NCBI RefSeq assembly: GCF_025558585.1 | Contig: NZ_CP094723.1 | Span: 1,116,001 to 1,180,000, forward strand | DNA from: Staphylococcus sp. IVB6214 | Lineage (GTDB): Bacteria; Bacillota; Bacilli; Staphylococcales; Staphylococcaceae | DNA: 64,000 nt | Reading direction: 5' to 3' | Shown: positions 47,661-60,406 of the stretch, piece after piece | Numbering within the stretch: the first letter of the stretch is position 1 | Layout: each line of letters opens with the position of its first letter | Translations under genes and position numbers: made by a program | Notes under the pieces: generated by a model | Databases searched by the model: none | The model's input: the letters and a program-made list of their open reading frames with translations, nothing else | Told to the model about the DNA's origin: nothing

Positions 47661-47694
47661 AAAAACAGGAGCTGAGACATGATTCTCAGCTCCT
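47661..47694 (-). terminator. Terminator of sodA (GAGACA-containing hairpin)
   Basis: AGGAGCTGAGA pairs perfectly with TCTCAGCTCCT around a 6-base loop; A-run on the left gives T-run for the - strand. Contains the GAGACA core of the repeat family. Confidence 0.85.
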
Positions 47695-47711
47695 TTCTCG
47701 TCATTATATTA

Positions 47712-48311
47712 TTATTTTGCAGCTTCGTATAATTCGTCTACTTTTTCCCAGTTAACAACGTTCCAGAAAGCATTGATATAATCCGGACGTTTGTTTTGGT
47801 ATTTAAGGTAGTAAGCATGTTCCCACACGTCTAATCCTAATAATGGTGTTTTGCCATCAGTCAGTGGATTATCTTGGTTAGGAGTTGTGACGATTGCTAA
47901 TTCACCGTTGTCAACAACTAACCATGCCCAACCTGAACCAAATCGAGCTGCTGCTTTATCAGCAAATTCTTGTTTAAAGCTATCTAAGCTACCCCATTTT
48001 TCAGTGATTTTTTCAACCACTGTACCTTTTTCTTCTGAATTAGGTGTTAATAATTGCCAGAATAATGAATGGTTTAAGTGACCGCCACCATTATTACGCA
48101 CAGCTGTACGTTTTTCTTCAGGTACATCGTTTAAGTTTGCAACAAGATCTTCAATTGATTTGTTTTCAAACTCTGTTCCTTCAACCGCACCGTTTAATTT
48201 TGTAACATAAGTGTTATGATGCTTTGTATGATGAATCTCCATTGTTTCTTTGTCGAAATGTGGTTCTAATGCATCATAAGCATATGGTAATTTTGGTAAT
48301 TCGAAAGCCAT
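47712..48311 (-). CDS. sodA: Superoxide dismutase (Mn/Fe)
   Basis: Cytoplasmic dismutase. Metal ligands are H27 (EIHHTKHH), H81 (LNHSLFW), and D and H in LDVWEHAYY (about 161-165). 199 residues. Sequence is of the Mn-type SodA, but metal choice cannot be settled from sequence alone. Divergent from ispG. Confidence 0.94.
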   Translation of the reverse strand: MAFELPKLPYAYDALEPHFDKETMEIHHTKHHNTYVTKLNGAVEGTEFENKSIEDLVANLNDVPEEKRTAVRNNGGGHLNHSLFWQLLTPNSEEKGTVVEKITEKWGSLDSFKQEFADKAAARFGSGWAWLVVDNGELAIVTTPNQDNPLTDGKTPLLGLDVWEHAYYLKYQNKRPDYINAFWNVVNWEKVDELYEAAK

Positions 48312-48477
48312 AATTAATCATCCTCCTAATTGTTGATTCCAACTATATTCTAACAATACTTTTATTCTTCTTACAATCAATCTGCTTAAAAAGAGAATAT
48401 TAAGAAGTGTTCATTTTATGTATTTCACATTTCAATTTGTTTTAAACATAAAATGTGACAGAAATTAGTTCATTGTT

Positions 48478-48507
48478 TTGAATATCAGCCTTTTTATATT
48501 GTATAAT
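48478..48507 (+). promoter_or_regulatory. Probable sigma-A promoter of ispG
   Basis: TTGAAT, 18-base spacer, TATAAT, 78 bases before ATG. Confidence 0.7.
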
Positions 48508-48584
48508 AAGTATTAACATTGAAAAGAATAGCTTGTCAAAGTGCATTTTCAATATATAAAACTGTTATAAAGGAGTTTCCTAAC

Positions 48585-49688
48585 ATGTCAGAAATTACAC
48601 ATCGTAAAAATACACGACCTGTCAAAGTTGGTAATTTAACCATTGGTGGTTCCGATGAAGTTGTGATCCAAAGTATGACAACAACAAAAACACATGATGT
48701 AGAGGCGACTGTTGCAGAGATTAAGCGATTAGAAGAAGCAGGTTGCCAGATTGTTCGTGTAGCATGTCCGAATGAAGAAGATGCACATGCCATAAAAGAT
48801 ATAAAAGCACAAATTAATATTCCATTAGTCGTAGATATTCATTTTAATTATAAATTAGCATTAATTGCCATTGAAAACGGTGCGGATAAAATTCGTATCA
48901 ATCCAGGTAATATCGGTAGACGTGAAAAAGTAGAAGCTGTTGTGGAAGCCTGTAAAGAAAAAGGTATTCCAATTCGTATCGGGGTGAATGCCGGCTCACT
49001 AGAAAAACATATTTTAAAGAAATACGGTTATCCAACTGCTGATGGTATGGTAGAAAGTGCTTTGCATCATATTAAAATTCTTGAAGATTTGGACTTCCAC
49101 GATATTATCGTGTCAATGAAGGCAAGTGATGTCAACTTAGCAATTGAAGCATATACGAAAGCTGCGCAAGCATTCGACTATCCGCTACATTTGGGAATTA
49201 CTGAAAGTGGTACATTATTTAATGGTACAGTCAAATCATCAGCTGGTTTAGGTGCCATCTTAGCCTTAGGTATCGGTAACACTGCGCGTATCTCATTGTC
49301 AGCAGATCCAGTTGAAGAAGTAAAAGTTGCGAAATCATTATTGAAAGCATTTGGTCTTGCAAGTAACGCTGCAACATTAATCGCTTGCCCTACTTGTGGA
49401 CGTATTGAAATTGATTTAATTTCTATTGCTAACGAAGTAGAAGAATATATCGAGAAACTTCAAGTACCTTTGAAAGTAGCAGTACTGGGCTGTGCTGTTA
49501 ATGGACCAGGTGAGGCGCGTGAAGCTGATATTGGTATCGCTGGTGCAAGAGGAGAAGGACTTTTGTTCATGAAAGGTAAAACAGTAAGAAAGGTACCTGA
49601 AGAAACAATGGTTGAAGAACTAAAAAAAGAAATCGATAAGCTTGCTGCGGAAATGGAAGCAAATCGAGATAAAGCAGCACAATCATAA
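48585..49688 (+). CDS. ispG: (E)-4-hydroxy-3-methylbut-2-enyl-diphosphate synthase
   Basis: Penultimate MEP pathway enzyme, a [4Fe-4S] protein that converts MEcPP to HMBPP. The TIM-barrel N-terminus ([22 protein letters not shown]) and the cluster cysteines in [11 protein letters not shown] and [20 protein letters not shown] are all present. ATG 48585 follows AAGGAG (48570-48575); the frame is open upstream without a site. 367 residues. Monocistronic on + between sodA and zur, with its own promoter and terminator. Confidence 0.95.
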   Translation: MSEITHRKNTRPVKVGNLTIGGSDEVVIQSMTTTKTHDVEATVAEIKRLEEAGCQIVRVACPNEEDAHAIKDIKAQINIPLVVDIHFNYKLALIAIENGADKIRINPGNIGRREKVEAVVEACKEKGIPIRIGVNAGSLEKHILKKYGYPTADGMVESALHHIKILEDLDFHDIIVSMKASDVNLAIEAYTKAAQAFDYPLHLGITESGTLFNGTVKSSAGLGAILALGIGNTARISLSADPVEEVKVAKSLLKAFGLASNAATLIACPTCGRIEIDLISIANEVEEYIEKLQVPLKVAVLGCAVNGPGEAREADIGIAGARGEGLLFMKGKTVRKVPEETMVEELKKEIDKLAAEMEANRDKAAQS

Positions 49689-49706
49689 CTGTATATTGTG
49701 TACATT

Positions 49707-49750
49707 AGAGGGTGGAACATAATAAAATTGTTTCATTTCTGAACGTGTCA
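49707..49750. repeat. Weak repeat copy E (GGTGGAACATAAT)
   Basis: A degenerate GGGACA-like segment after ispG; only the core resembles the other copies. Confidence 0.3.
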
Positions 49751-49758
49751 AACTTAAA

Positions 49759-49793
49759 AACCCTTGTAAGCAGCATCACTGCCTACAAGGGTT
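49759..49793. terminator. Bidirectional terminator between ispG and zur
   Basis: AACCCTTGTA-AGCAG pairs with CTGCCTACAAGGGTT with one mismatch; flanking A and T runs. Confidence 0.85.
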
Positions 49794-49798
49794 TTGGT

Positions 49799-50206
49799 TT
49801 AGCGACATTTTTCGCAAACGCCATAAACTTCAAGTTTGTGCATTTCAATTTCGACTTCCGGTAATGACTTTTGAATTTCTGTCATTGGACAGTAATCAAT
49901 TACTTTTGTGTCACCACATGATTTACAGATAAAGTGATGATGATGGTGATGACTACATGAGATTCTAAATTTCATCTCACCATCTAATTCTGTACTTTCA
50001 ATGATACCTAATGTTTTGAATAAATGAAGGTTCCGATATATCGTATCGAATGAAATACCTGGATACGTGTCATTCATTAGTTTTTGTACATGTTTTGCAT
50101 TGATATATTTATCTTCATTAACAAAGATATCGATCATATCTCTTCGTTTGTCTGTATATTTATGTCCGTTTTCTTTCAGTAGTTGAATGGCTTTATTCGT
50201 TTGCAT
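49799..50206 (-). CDS. zur: Zinc uptake regulator Zur
   Basis: Fur-family zinc-sensing repressor. Winged helix (about 1-80, [12 protein letters not shown]), then the metal domain with [15 protein letters not shown] (84-98), giving a run of six histidines, and CxxC near 131-134 (VCEKC). 135 residues. Third gene of znuC-znuB-zur; it overlaps znuB by 14 bases. The gene order (zinc ABC transporter plus regulator) supports Zur over Fur or PerR. Confidence 0.9.
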   Translation of the reverse strand: MQTNKAIQLLKENGHKYTDKRRDMIDIFVNEDKYINAKHVQKLMNDTYPGISFDTIYRNLHLFKTLGIIESTELDGEMKFRISCSHHHHHHFICKSCGDTKVIDYCPMTEIQKSLPEVEIEMHKLEVYGVCEKCR

Positions 50207-51056
50207 TTACTTTCACTCCTTTTACCTTCCCCTTCAGTAAACCTTGATACATCATCGTGATACATAAAAGTAATACAAGAATCACAACAATAATACCACC
50301 TGGAGAGATATCTAAATAGAATGCAGAGATTAACCCTGTAATTACAGAAAATTCACCAATGGCGATACTCATAAATATGAATTGTTTGTACCCCTTTGTC
50401 CATCGCATAGCAATTGCAACGGGTAATGTAATAAGTGCACTCACTAATAATACACCAATCACACGCATAGATGCTGAAATAACGAGTGCAACAATCACAA
50501 TAAATAGAAATTGAATCCATTTTGGAATGCCAATGACTTGGCTATATTCAGCATCAAATGACAGAATAAACAATTCCTTATAGAATAATAAGATAAATAA
50601 TAAAACAATAACTGCAATCACAATAATAGTGATCAAATCACTAATGGACACGGCACTGATTGATCCAAATAAAAGGCCGACTAACTCTTGATTAAATCCA
50701 TCTGCAAGTGAGATAAAGATCGCACTCAGTCCAATCCCGGTGCTCATGATGATTGGGATGGCAATCTCTTGATAATTTTTATATGAACTACGCAGTTTTT
50801 CAATTAATAATGCACCTACAATTGAAAACAGAATACCCGTCCATATTGGATTAATATCTGCAAAAAGTGGTACGGCGGTAATAAGAAACATCCCAAATGA
50901 GATGCCGCCTAACGTAACATGGCTTAATGCATCGGCAATTAATGATAATCTTCGTACAACGATAAACGTACCGATGAGTGGTGCGATTAAGCCGATTAAA
51001 ATACCGCTGATAAATGAATATCTAATAAATTCAAAGTTCAATAATGCGTCTATCAT
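50193..51056 (-). CDS. znuB: Zinc ABC transporter permease
   Basis: Membrane component of the zinc importer (ABC-3 family). About eight hydrophobic helices, for example [38 protein letters not shown] and [20 protein letters not shown]. Conserved [19 protein letters not shown] cytoplasmic loop. ATG 51056 overlaps the znuC stop (ATGA); 287 residues. Named mreB in some staphylococci; zinc specificity is inferred from zur. Confidence 0.88.
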   Translation of the reverse strand: MIDALLNFEFIRYSFISGILIGLIAPLIGTFIVVRRLSLIADALSHVTLGGISFGMFLITAVPLFADINPIWTGILFSIVGALLIEKLRSSYKNYQEIAIPIIMSTGIGLSAIFISLADGFNQELVGLLFGSISAVSISDLITIIVIAVIVLLFILLFYKELFILSFDAEYSQVIGIPKWIQFLFIVIVALVISASMRVIGVLLVSALITLPVAIAMRWTKGYKQFIFMSIAIGEFSVITGLISAFYLDISPGGIIVVILVLLLCITMMYQGLLKGKVKGVKVNANE

Positions 51057-51823
51057 AAACAACAATCCCTATCATGTTTATGGTCAACAAACTTTATAGG
51101 ATGACCATATATTTTTGATATTTCTACTTCATCTAATGATTTAAATTCATGTGCAGTACCATGGAAATGAAGATGCTTATTAATACACGCCACTTCAGTT
51201 GCTGTATCTGCTACAACCCCAATATCATGGGTCACTAATATAATTGTCACACCTTCGTTTTTCAAGTGTTCCAACGTATCATAGAACTCTCCTACGTGTT
51301 TCGCATCAATCCCATTTGTCGGTTCATCGAGTATTAGTACCGTCGGGTTGCTTACTAATGCACGTGCAATCAAGACACGTTGTTGTTGTCCGCCTGAAAG
51401 TTCAGAGATATTTTTCCCTTTCAAATGGGAAATGTTTAAACGCTCCAACACTTGATCTACTTTTTGTTGATCTTGTCGATTAAACCATTTAAATAGTCGT
51501 TTTTGTCGTGTTAATCCGCTGATAACGACTTCATTGACTGTGGCAGGGAAACCAGCTGCTACCGCAGAAGCTTTTTGAGAAACGTAACTAATCTTATCTG
51601 ACGTTATACTCTTTTGATACGCTTCACCATCTACAAAAATTTCCCCCTTTTGAATCGGTAAAAGTCCTAACATTAACTTTAACAATGTAGATTTTCCTGC
51701 ACCATTTGGGCCAACAATTGCTAAAAATTCTCCTTTATTTATGCGGATATTGATATTTTCAAGTACTTTTTTATTTTCAAAATAGAAGTCTATCTCTTTC
51801 AGCTCGAAAACAGGTTGCATCAT
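51053..51823 (-). CDS. znuC: Zinc ABC transporter ATP-binding protein
   Basis: ATPase of the zinc importer. Walker A GPNGAGKST (about 37-45), Q-loop YVSQK, signature LSGGQQQR, Walker B VLILDEPTNGID, switch His VTHD. The C-terminus HKHDRDCCL carries a small Cys/His cluster that could bind metal. 256 residues. First gene of the operon, with an operator-like palindrome upstream. The substrate-binding protein is not nearby. Confidence 0.88.
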   Translation of the reverse strand: MMQPVFELKEIDFYFENKKVLENINIRINKGEFLAIVGPNGAGKSTLLKLMLGLLPIQKGEIFVDGEAYQKSITSDKISYVSQKASAVAAGFPATVNEVVISGLTRQKRLFKWFNRQDQQKVDQVLERLNISHLKGKNISELSGGQQQRVLIARALVSNPTVLILDEPTNGIDAKHVGEFYDTLEHLKNEGVTIILVTHDIGVVADTATEVACINKHLHFHGTAHEFKSLDEVEISKIYGHPIKFVDHKHDRDCCL

Positions 51824-51865
51824 TCATTCACCTCATTAAATACTATAAACGTCGCGACATTAAAT

Positions 51866-51883
51866 GTAAATAGTAATGTTTAC
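51866..51883. promoter_or_regulatory. Putative Zur operator upstream of znuC
   Basis: GTAAA-TAGTAATG-TTTAC, a 5-bp inverted repeat in a TGTAAATAGTAATGTTTACGA context, 43 bases before the znuC start. It resembles Zur boxes, which have TCGTAAT...ATTACGA-like arms. Pattern inference only. Confidence 0.5.
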
Positions 51884-51902
51884 GACTTCGGACAAATAAA
51901 AA

Positions 51903-51938
51903 CTATACATTGATTGATTCAAAAACATCAATGTATAG
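51903..51938. terminator. Terminator of nfo
   Basis: CTATACATTGAT pairs perfectly with ATCAATGTATAG around a 12-base loop; A-rich left flank gives T-run on the - strand. Confidence 0.88.
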
Positions 51939-51961
51939 CAACTTTTGGTTATTTAGTTAAA

Positions 51962-52849
51962 TTAACTTAAAAGTTTATTTTTCAATTCCGGATCAAATGT
52001 TTGGCTACGGAATGCTTCAATTTCAAGTGCATAAGGTGCCTTCTTGTTTTTCTTGTCTTCTCCTACATAAGGTGTTTCTAATATTTTAGGTATATCTTTA
52101 AATTGTTCATGGTGAACAACGTAGTTCAATGCATCAAAACCAATATGTCCAAATCCGATATTTTCGTGACGGTCTTTATGTGCACCCATTGGATTTTTAC
52201 TATCATTGACATGAATCACTTTGATGCGATCGACCCCTACTATTTTATCGAACTGGTTGAGTACGCCATCAAAGTCATTTACAACATCATAACCTGCATC
52301 ATGGATATGACATGTATCTAAACAAACTGATAATCTTTCATTATTATGAACACCATCAATAATCTGTGCGATTTCTTCAAAAGTACGGCCTACTTCTGAT
52401 CCTTTGCCCGCCATCGTTTCTAGTGCGATACGAACATTGTTATCATTCGTTAATACTTCGTTTAACCCTTCGATGATACGTTTGATTCCTACTTCAGCTC
52501 CTGCCCCGACATGAGCACCTGGATGTAATACGATGTCTCGAGCACCAATCTTTTCAGTTCGTTCAATTTCGTTTTGTAAAAAATCAACACCGAGCTGAAA
52601 GACTTCGGGTTTATTAGTATTCGCAATATTAATAATATACGGTGCGTGTACCACAATATTTGATAAGCCATATTCCGCCATAGTTTGTTGGCCAGCTTCG
52701 ATATTTAGTTCTTCAATTGGCTTTCTGCGTGTATTTTGCGGTGCGCCCGTATAAATCATAAAAGTTGATGCTCCGTATTTATGTGCTTCTTCTGCAGATC
52801 CTTGTAACATTTTCTTACCACTCATCGAGACATGTGATCCGATTAACAT
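51962..52849 (-). CDS. nfo: Endonuclease IV
   Basis: Zinc AP endonuclease of base-excision repair. The AP_endonuc_2 signatures are seen in [39 protein letters not shown] and [20 protein letters not shown], holding the three-zinc ligands. ATG 52849 follows AAGGTGG; an upstream GTG overlaps that site. 295 residues. Starts 14 bases after cshB. Confidence 0.94.
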   Translation of the reverse strand: MLIGSHVSMSGKKMLQGSAEEAHKYGASTFMIYTGAPQNTRRKPIEELNIEAGQQTMAEYGLSNIVVHAPYIINIANTNKPEVFQLGVDFLQNEIERTEKIGARDIVLHPGAHVGAGAEVGIKRIIEGLNEVLTNDNNVRIALETMAGKGSEVGRTFEEIAQIIDGVHNNERLSVCLDTCHIHDAGYDVVNDFDGVLNQFDKIVGVDRIKVIHVNDSKNPMGAHKDRHENIGFGHIGFDALNYVVHHEQFKDIPKILETPYVGEDKKNKKAPYALEIEAFRSQTFDPELKNKLLS

Positions 52850-52863
52850 CTTGTTATCCACCT

Positions 52864-54204
52864 TTACTTTTTATTTTTACGATTTTGTCGATTTTTACGA
52901 CGACTAAATTGACGTTTTTCTTGTTTTTTTAAATTTTCAAGTTCTTGATTGAATTTTTTCTTGTAGCCAGGCTTTACTTTCTTTTTGTTATTACGTTTAA
53001 TTTTATGCTTTACTTGTTGCGTAATATGATCATCCTGTTTTTGACGTAAACGACGTGTGTTGTGTGCTTTAATTGGTACCAATTCACCATTTTTCACATC
53101 TACGTTATTAAAATGATATCCTTTTGCTTCGATTTGATGAATCAATGTTTCTTCGTCAGGTGTATATAATGTAATCGCAATCCCTTTATAGTTACCACGA
53201 CCAGTACGTCCCACGCGATGCGTAAAGAAATCGATATCTTTTGGAACATCAAAGTTGATAACATGACTGACACCTTCAATGTCAATACCACGAGAAGCAA
53301 GATCACTTGCGATGACATATTGGAATTCCAAGTTACGGATACGTTTCATTTGTTGTTTGCGCTCACGTGGAGAGAGTCCCCCGTGAATCATACCTATCTG
53401 AATACCCTCTGACGTTAATTGTTGTGCTAAATGATCTGCATTTTCACGGCTATTACAGAAAATAATGCCTAAATATGGGTTTAATGTATGAATTAATTCA
53501 ATAGTTTTTTCAATTTTTGCAGAACCACGTGTCGGTATAAGGTAAAATTCAATACTACTTTTATTTTTAGAAGTTGTTTTTACTTCAATAAAAGTAGGGT
53601 TTTCTAAATATTTATTGAGAAATGGATGTAGTGATTTTGGAATTGTTGCACTGAATACCGCCATCTTCGTATTGTCGTCAAGACGTGCAGCGATTTGATC
53701 GACTTCTTGAATAAGACCTAAGTCAATCATTAAGTCTGCTTCATCTACAACTAGATAATGTGCAAGATGAACATGAAGCTCACCAATTTTTGCTAAGTCA
53801 TTTATGCGTGTCGGTGTACCAATAATTAATTGTGGTTGTACAGTTGTTTTTTGTTTGTCTTTTTCAAAATCTGTTCCACCGATAAACAAACTTACCTTTA
53901 CACCCTGTTTATGTTCAGCTAATTGCAGAGCAGCATGATATAGCTGCGTTGCTAATTCACGAGTTGGTGCTACAATAATTGCTTGTGGTTCTGTTACTTT
54001 CGGATCAATCTGTTGGAATAATGGAAGTAAAAATGCGTGTGACTTTCCTGTTCCTGTTTGTGATTGTCCAATAATATTTGTTTGTTTCATCATTTTTGGA
54101 ATAACACGTTGTTGTATATCAGTAGGTTGTTTAAAATTTAATGCATCTATTGCTGTTAAAATATCTGAGTCAAAGTTAAATTGCTCGAATGGATGTTTTG
54201 CCAT
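52864..54204 (-). CDS. cshB: DEAD-box RNA helicase CshB
   Basis: ATP-dependent RNA helicase. Q motif [10 protein letters not shown], motif I SQTGTGKS, Ib TPTR, II DEAD (VVDEADLM), [33 protein letters not shown]-terminal basic tail (about 375-446) rich in K, R and Q should bind RNA. 446 residues. Located beside nfo, as in Bacillus yqfR. Confidence 0.92.
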   Translation of the reverse strand: MAKHPFEQFNFDSDILTAIDALNFKQPTDIQQRVIPKMMKQTNIIGQSQTGTGKSHAFLLPLFQQIDPKVTEPQAIIVAPTRELATQLYHAALQLAEHKQGVKVSLFIGGTDFEKDKQKTTVQPQLIIGTPTRINDLAKIGELHVHLAHYLVVDEADLMIDLGLIQEVDQIAARLDDNTKMAVFSATIPKSLHPFLNKYLENPTFIEVKTTSKNKSSIEFYLIPTRGSAKIEKTIELIHTLNPYLGIIFCNSRENADHLAQQLTSEGIQIGMIHGGLSPRERKQQMKRIRNLEFQYVIASDLASRGIDIEGVSHVINFDVPKDIDFFTHRVGRTGRGNYKGIAITLYTPDEETLIHQIEAKGYHFNNVDVKNGELVPIKAHNTRRLRQKQDDHITQQVKHKIKRNNKKKVKPGYKKKFNQELENLKKQEKRQFSRRKNRQNRKNKK

Positions 54205-54379
54205 TGTTTGGCCTCCTTAAAGATTCATCTATCCATTATAAATGAAATAATGCATAAAGAAAATAAACAATCTCATGTTGTTCTATATTTATAGGTTATT
54301 GATTGTAAATTCAATAGAAAAAATCTAAAGACATACTGAATACAATCTAGCTCCTTTTCTTTAAAAGAACAACATATGT

Positions 54380-54388
54380 TGATATAAT
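54380..54388 (+). promoter_or_regulatory. Extended -10 promoter element of ispH
   Basis: TGATATAAT matches TGnTATAAT; a weak TTTAAA lies 17 bases upstream. 28 bases before the start. Confidence 0.55.
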
Positions 54389-54416
54389 AAATGATTGAAG
54401 GAGGTTCGTGAAATTT

Positions 54417-55385
54417 ATGGAAATTATAAAAATTACACCCCGTGGTTATTGTTATGGTGTTGTTGATGCAATGGTTATTGCGCGCAATGCTTCTTTAGAC
54501 CCTAACTTACCACGTCCGATATATATTTTAGGGATGATTGTGCATAACAAGCACGTCACTGATGCGTTTGAATCAGATGGGATTATCACATTAGATGGTC
54601 CTAACAGATTGAAAATTTTAGAACAAATTGAGACAGGTACTGTTATTTTTACAGCACATGGTGTGTCACCTGAAGTAAAACAACGTGCAAGAGACAAAGG
54701 ATTAACTTGTATCGATGCGACATGTCCAGATGTTGAAAACACTCACGAACTGATTAGACAGAAAAAAGCAGATGGCTATCACGTTGTGTATATTGGTAAA
54801 AAAGGACACCCAGAACCTGAAGGCGCAGTTGGCGTTGCACCTGAAATTGTTCATCTCGTTGAAACGAAAGATGACGTTAATGCTTTACCAGATAGTTTGC
54901 ACGACTATCCACTCATTGTGACGAACCAAACGACAATGTCTCAATGGGATGTGCTTCATTTGATGGATGAGCTCAAAGTAAAATATCCACATATAGAGCA
55001 ACATAAAGAGATTTGCCAAGCAACACAAGTGCGTCAAGAAGCAGTAGCAAATCAAGCCGGACAAGCAGATTTACTCATCGTAGTTGGAGATCCAAAAAGC
55101 AATAATTCGAATAGATTGGCACAAGTATCTAATGATATCGCACATACAAAATCATTCCGTATTGCTGATATTTCACAATTGGATTTATCGTGGCTTGATG
55201 GTGTAGAGACAGTTGCTGTGACGGCCGGAGCTTCTACGCCAACGCCTATTGTGAAAGAAGTGATTAATTTCTTTAACCAATATGATCCACTAGATCCGAC
55301 AACACACGATACGACTTCTCATGTACCCGTTGAGAAAATATTGCCGAAGATTAAAAAAGCAAAACCCGTTGAAATTATGAAATAG
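54417..55385 (+). CDS. ispH: 4-hydroxy-3-methylbut-2-enyl diphosphate reductase
   Basis: Last MEP enzyme, a [4Fe-4S] reductase producing IPP and DMAPP from HMBPP. Cluster cysteines are in RGYCYGV (near 11), DATCPDV and [11 protein letters not shown]; the HP motif [10 protein letters not shown] and the SNNSNRL and TAGAST segments are also clear. The family start is MEIIKI, so ATG 54417 is chosen; GTG 54408 sits only 3 bases from AAGGAGG. 322 residues. Monocistronic on +. Confidence 0.95.
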   Translation: MEIIKITPRGYCYGVVDAMVIARNASLDPNLPRPIYILGMIVHNKHVTDAFESDGIITLDGPNRLKILEQIETGTVIFTAHGVSPEVKQRARDKGLTCIDATCPDVENTHELIRQKKADGYHVVYIGKKGHPEPEGAVGVAPEIVHLVETKDDVNALPDSLHDYPLIVTNQTTMSQWDVLHLMDELKVKYPHIEQHKEICQATQVRQEAVANQAGQADLLIVVGDPKSNNSNRLAQVSNDIAHTKSFRIADISQLDLSWLDGVETVAVTAGASTPTPIVKEVINFFNQYDPLDPTTHDTTSHVPVEKILPKIKKAKPVEIMK

Positions 55386-55408
55386 TAACTGTTCATTTAT
55401 TAACTTTT

Positions 55409-55446
55409 ACACCCCATTATCGCAGTACAATTCGATAATGGGGTGT
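55409..55446. terminator. Bidirectional terminator between ispH and the Nif3-like gene
   Basis: Perfect 14-bp stem (55409-55422 with 55433-55446), 10-base loop. Confidence 0.93.
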
Positions 55447-55449
55447 ATT

Positions 55450-56550
55450 TTACATATATTGATATGGGTCTGTGTGTATTTTGGAAGCGAGGATGACACC
55501 GTTGAAGTCTGTTGTCAGCCATTCGTTTAATAAGGTAATAAGACCTTCTTTCATGACATATTCGCTGTAATGGTTAATATCCAACAATGACATACCTGCC
55601 AGTTTCGCATCTAGTGCATCATGATGTTTAATATCACCTGTTAAGAAAATATCTGCACCTTGTTTCGCTGCTGTCATTTCATAACCGATTCCAGAGCCCC
55701 CTATAATGGCCACTGTTTGTATCTGTTTATTCACATCTCCAATATAGCGGACACTCGGCATTTTTAATTGCTCTTTGACATGTGCAACAAATGATTCTAC
55801 TGACATTGGTTGTGCGAGTTCTCCAATCATACCTAATCCACGTTCAATTTCTTTCTCTAAAGGAATGAAGTCATAGACAGGTGTTTCGTATGGATGATAT
55901 TTGTGAATTAATTGTTGTGTTAACACGCGTTGATCGGCTGGCACCATGAATTCAATTTTTGCTTCTTTAACCGTTTCGATTTTATCAATTTCGCCAATAT
56001 GCGGCTGTGCTTCTCCTACTGGTTTGAATTGTCCTTGCCCAAGAGTGTTAAAAAAGGCATGTTCATAATTGCCTTCTTTCGCAAGTCCCTGCTCTGATAA
56101 ACGTTGCTTGAATACATCTGCATTTTCTTCAGGAATATACACCTGAACTTTATAGTATGTCTCTGTTTGTGGTAATAGTATTTTGCAATTATTTAAAGCA
56201 ATAAGTTCAGCAAGCATCGCATTGACGCCATTTGGGAGTACATCAAGGTTTGTATGCAACGCGATGAGATTTATATGATTTTGGATTAATTTATATACGA
56301 TTTGTCCATATCCATCATCTGCTAAAATGGTACGCATTCCTTTAAAAATCAGTGGATGGTGCGCAACAATCGTATTACACCCCTTTTCGATTGCTTCGTT
56401 CACAACATCTACTGTACAATCAAGAGCGGTCATAATACCCGTTACTTCTGAAGAACGATCACCAATGAGTAATCCAACATTATCCCATGATTCCGCACTG
56501 TTAAATGGGACTTGATCATTTAAAACCTTTAATAGTTCATCTAACTTCAT
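55450..56550 (-). CDS. Nif3-like dinuclear metal protein (YqfO)
   Basis: Nif3/YbgI family protein, annotated by some as GTP cyclohydrolase 1 type 2. Metal-binding VAHHPLIFKG (about 60-70) and ILTGD-like FLTGDIKHHDA plus a final H in DINHYSEYVMKE. A PII/CutA-like domain is inserted (about 130-235). 366 residues. Overlaps trmK by 4 bases (ATGA). Biochemical role unclear. Confidence 0.88.
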   Translation of the reverse strand: MKLDELLKVLNDQVPFNSAESWDNVGLLIGDRSSEVTGIMTALDCTVDVVNEAIEKGCNTIVAHHPLIFKGMRTILADDGYGQIVYKLIQNHINLIALHTNLDVLPNGVNAMLAELIALNNCKILLPQTETYYKVQVYIPEENADVFKQRLSEQGLAKEGNYEHAFFNTLGQGQFKPVGEAQPHIGEIDKIETVKEAKIEFMVPADQRVLTQQLIHKYHPYETPVYDFIPLEKEIERGLGMIGELAQPMSVESFVAHVKEQLKMPSVRYIGDVNKQIQTVAIIGGSGIGYEMTAAKQGADIFLTGDIKHHDALDAKLAGMSLLDINHYSEYVMKEGLITLLNEWLTTDFNGVILASKIHTDPYQYM

Positions 56551-57227
56551 CGATTAAGCACCTCTTTAATTTCGTTTTCTTGTCTTGTAATTTCATCATA
56601 GCGCTTTTGATGTCGCACAGGATCTAATTGTTTCTTAATCTCCTCTAAAGCTTCAATTTCACGCATCCATTTTTCTACAAAAAGATCTGACGGATTCGGA
56701 TGTAAAAATGGTCCGAACTTAAAATCTTTCTCTGATAAGTCCATCGTACCGGCATCCGCTACGATAATTTCATAAATATGCGCACGTTCTTTGATTAATG
56801 TTTCAGTCACAATATGGTAGCCATTTGCTTGTAAAAATTGACGTATCGGCTCAGATTGAATGTTGGATTGTAGAATAAGTCTTGGGCGTTGAGGAATATG
56901 CTTGAAACCTTCATTCAAAATTTTTGCAATCAACGGTCCCCCCATACCACAAATTGTAACTGTATCAATTGCATCTTCTTCAGGATTTAAAATCGTCAAA
57001 CCATTGCCGAGACGGATATCAATTTGACTTTTATAGCCATGGCGCTCAACACTTTTAACCGCTGCTGAGTACGGACCAGGGATAACTTCCCCAGCAATAG
57101 CTGATGAGATGAATCCTTGTTCTAAACAATACATCGGTAAAAAAGCATGATCTGAGCCAATGTCCGCGAGCTTTTCTCCTGTGACATATTCACTTACTTT
57201 TTTTAAACGTCTATTGATTGGTATCAT
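56547..57227 (-). CDS. trmK: tRNA (adenine(22)-N(1))-methyltransferase
   Basis: SAM-dependent methyltransferase for m1A22 in tRNA. SAM motifs DIGSDHAFLPMYCL (about 22-35) and VTICGMGGPLI (about 90-100), with a C-terminal coiled coil (EIEALEEIKKQLDPVRHQKRYDEI in parts). 226 residues. Starts separate from sigA by a hairpin. Confidence 0.9.
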   Translation of the reverse strand: MIPINRRLKKVSEYVTGEKLADIGSDHAFLPMYCLEQGFISSAIAGEVIPGPYSAAVKSVERHGYKSQIDIRLGNGLTILNPEEDAIDTVTICGMGGPLIAKILNEGFKHIPQRPRLILQSNIQSEPIRQFLQANGYHIVTETLIKERAHIYEIIVADAGTMDLSEKDFKFGPFLHPNPSDLFVEKWMREIEALEEIKKQLDPVRHQKRYDEITRQENEIKEVLNR

Positions 57228-57325
57228 GATTGAGACTCCTTTTGATGTGCATCTAAAGTAATACTATATATTATACAGATTTTTAATTTTAGTGACTATA
57301 TGCATGAAAACTTAGATGTTAAAAA

Positions 57326-57371
57326 AGCGAGAATCATCGCCATATTTTACAAAATGGTTGATATTCTCGCT
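57326..57371 (-). terminator. Terminator of sigA
   Basis: AGCGAGAAT pairs with ATTCTCGCT around an AT-rich loop; the - strand continues TTTTTTAAC. Confidence 0.78.
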
Positions 57372-57407
57372 AAAACATAAATCATATTTTATATCATGTC
57401 GTTTAAA

Positions 57408-60322
<2,915 letters not shown>

Positions 60323-60406
60323 ACACATCACCCATTAATTTGTATTCCATATCACTATCTCTAACAATTGTTGCAATTTAGTGTAACGTCTCTATTATAC
60401 TGTTTT

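Larger units (their letters stand above)
47398..47711. other. Intergenic region between pbp3 and sodA
   Basis: 314 bases without an ORF. Holds two repeat-type hairpins (47539-47585 and 47661-47694), the second serving as sodA terminator, and the pbp3 upstream region. Confidence 0.65.

Noticed and set aside
49799..50206. Six-histidine stretch as a cloning tag or assembly artefact
   Set aside because: It is internal, in the metal-binding site of a Fur-family protein where His runs are expected.
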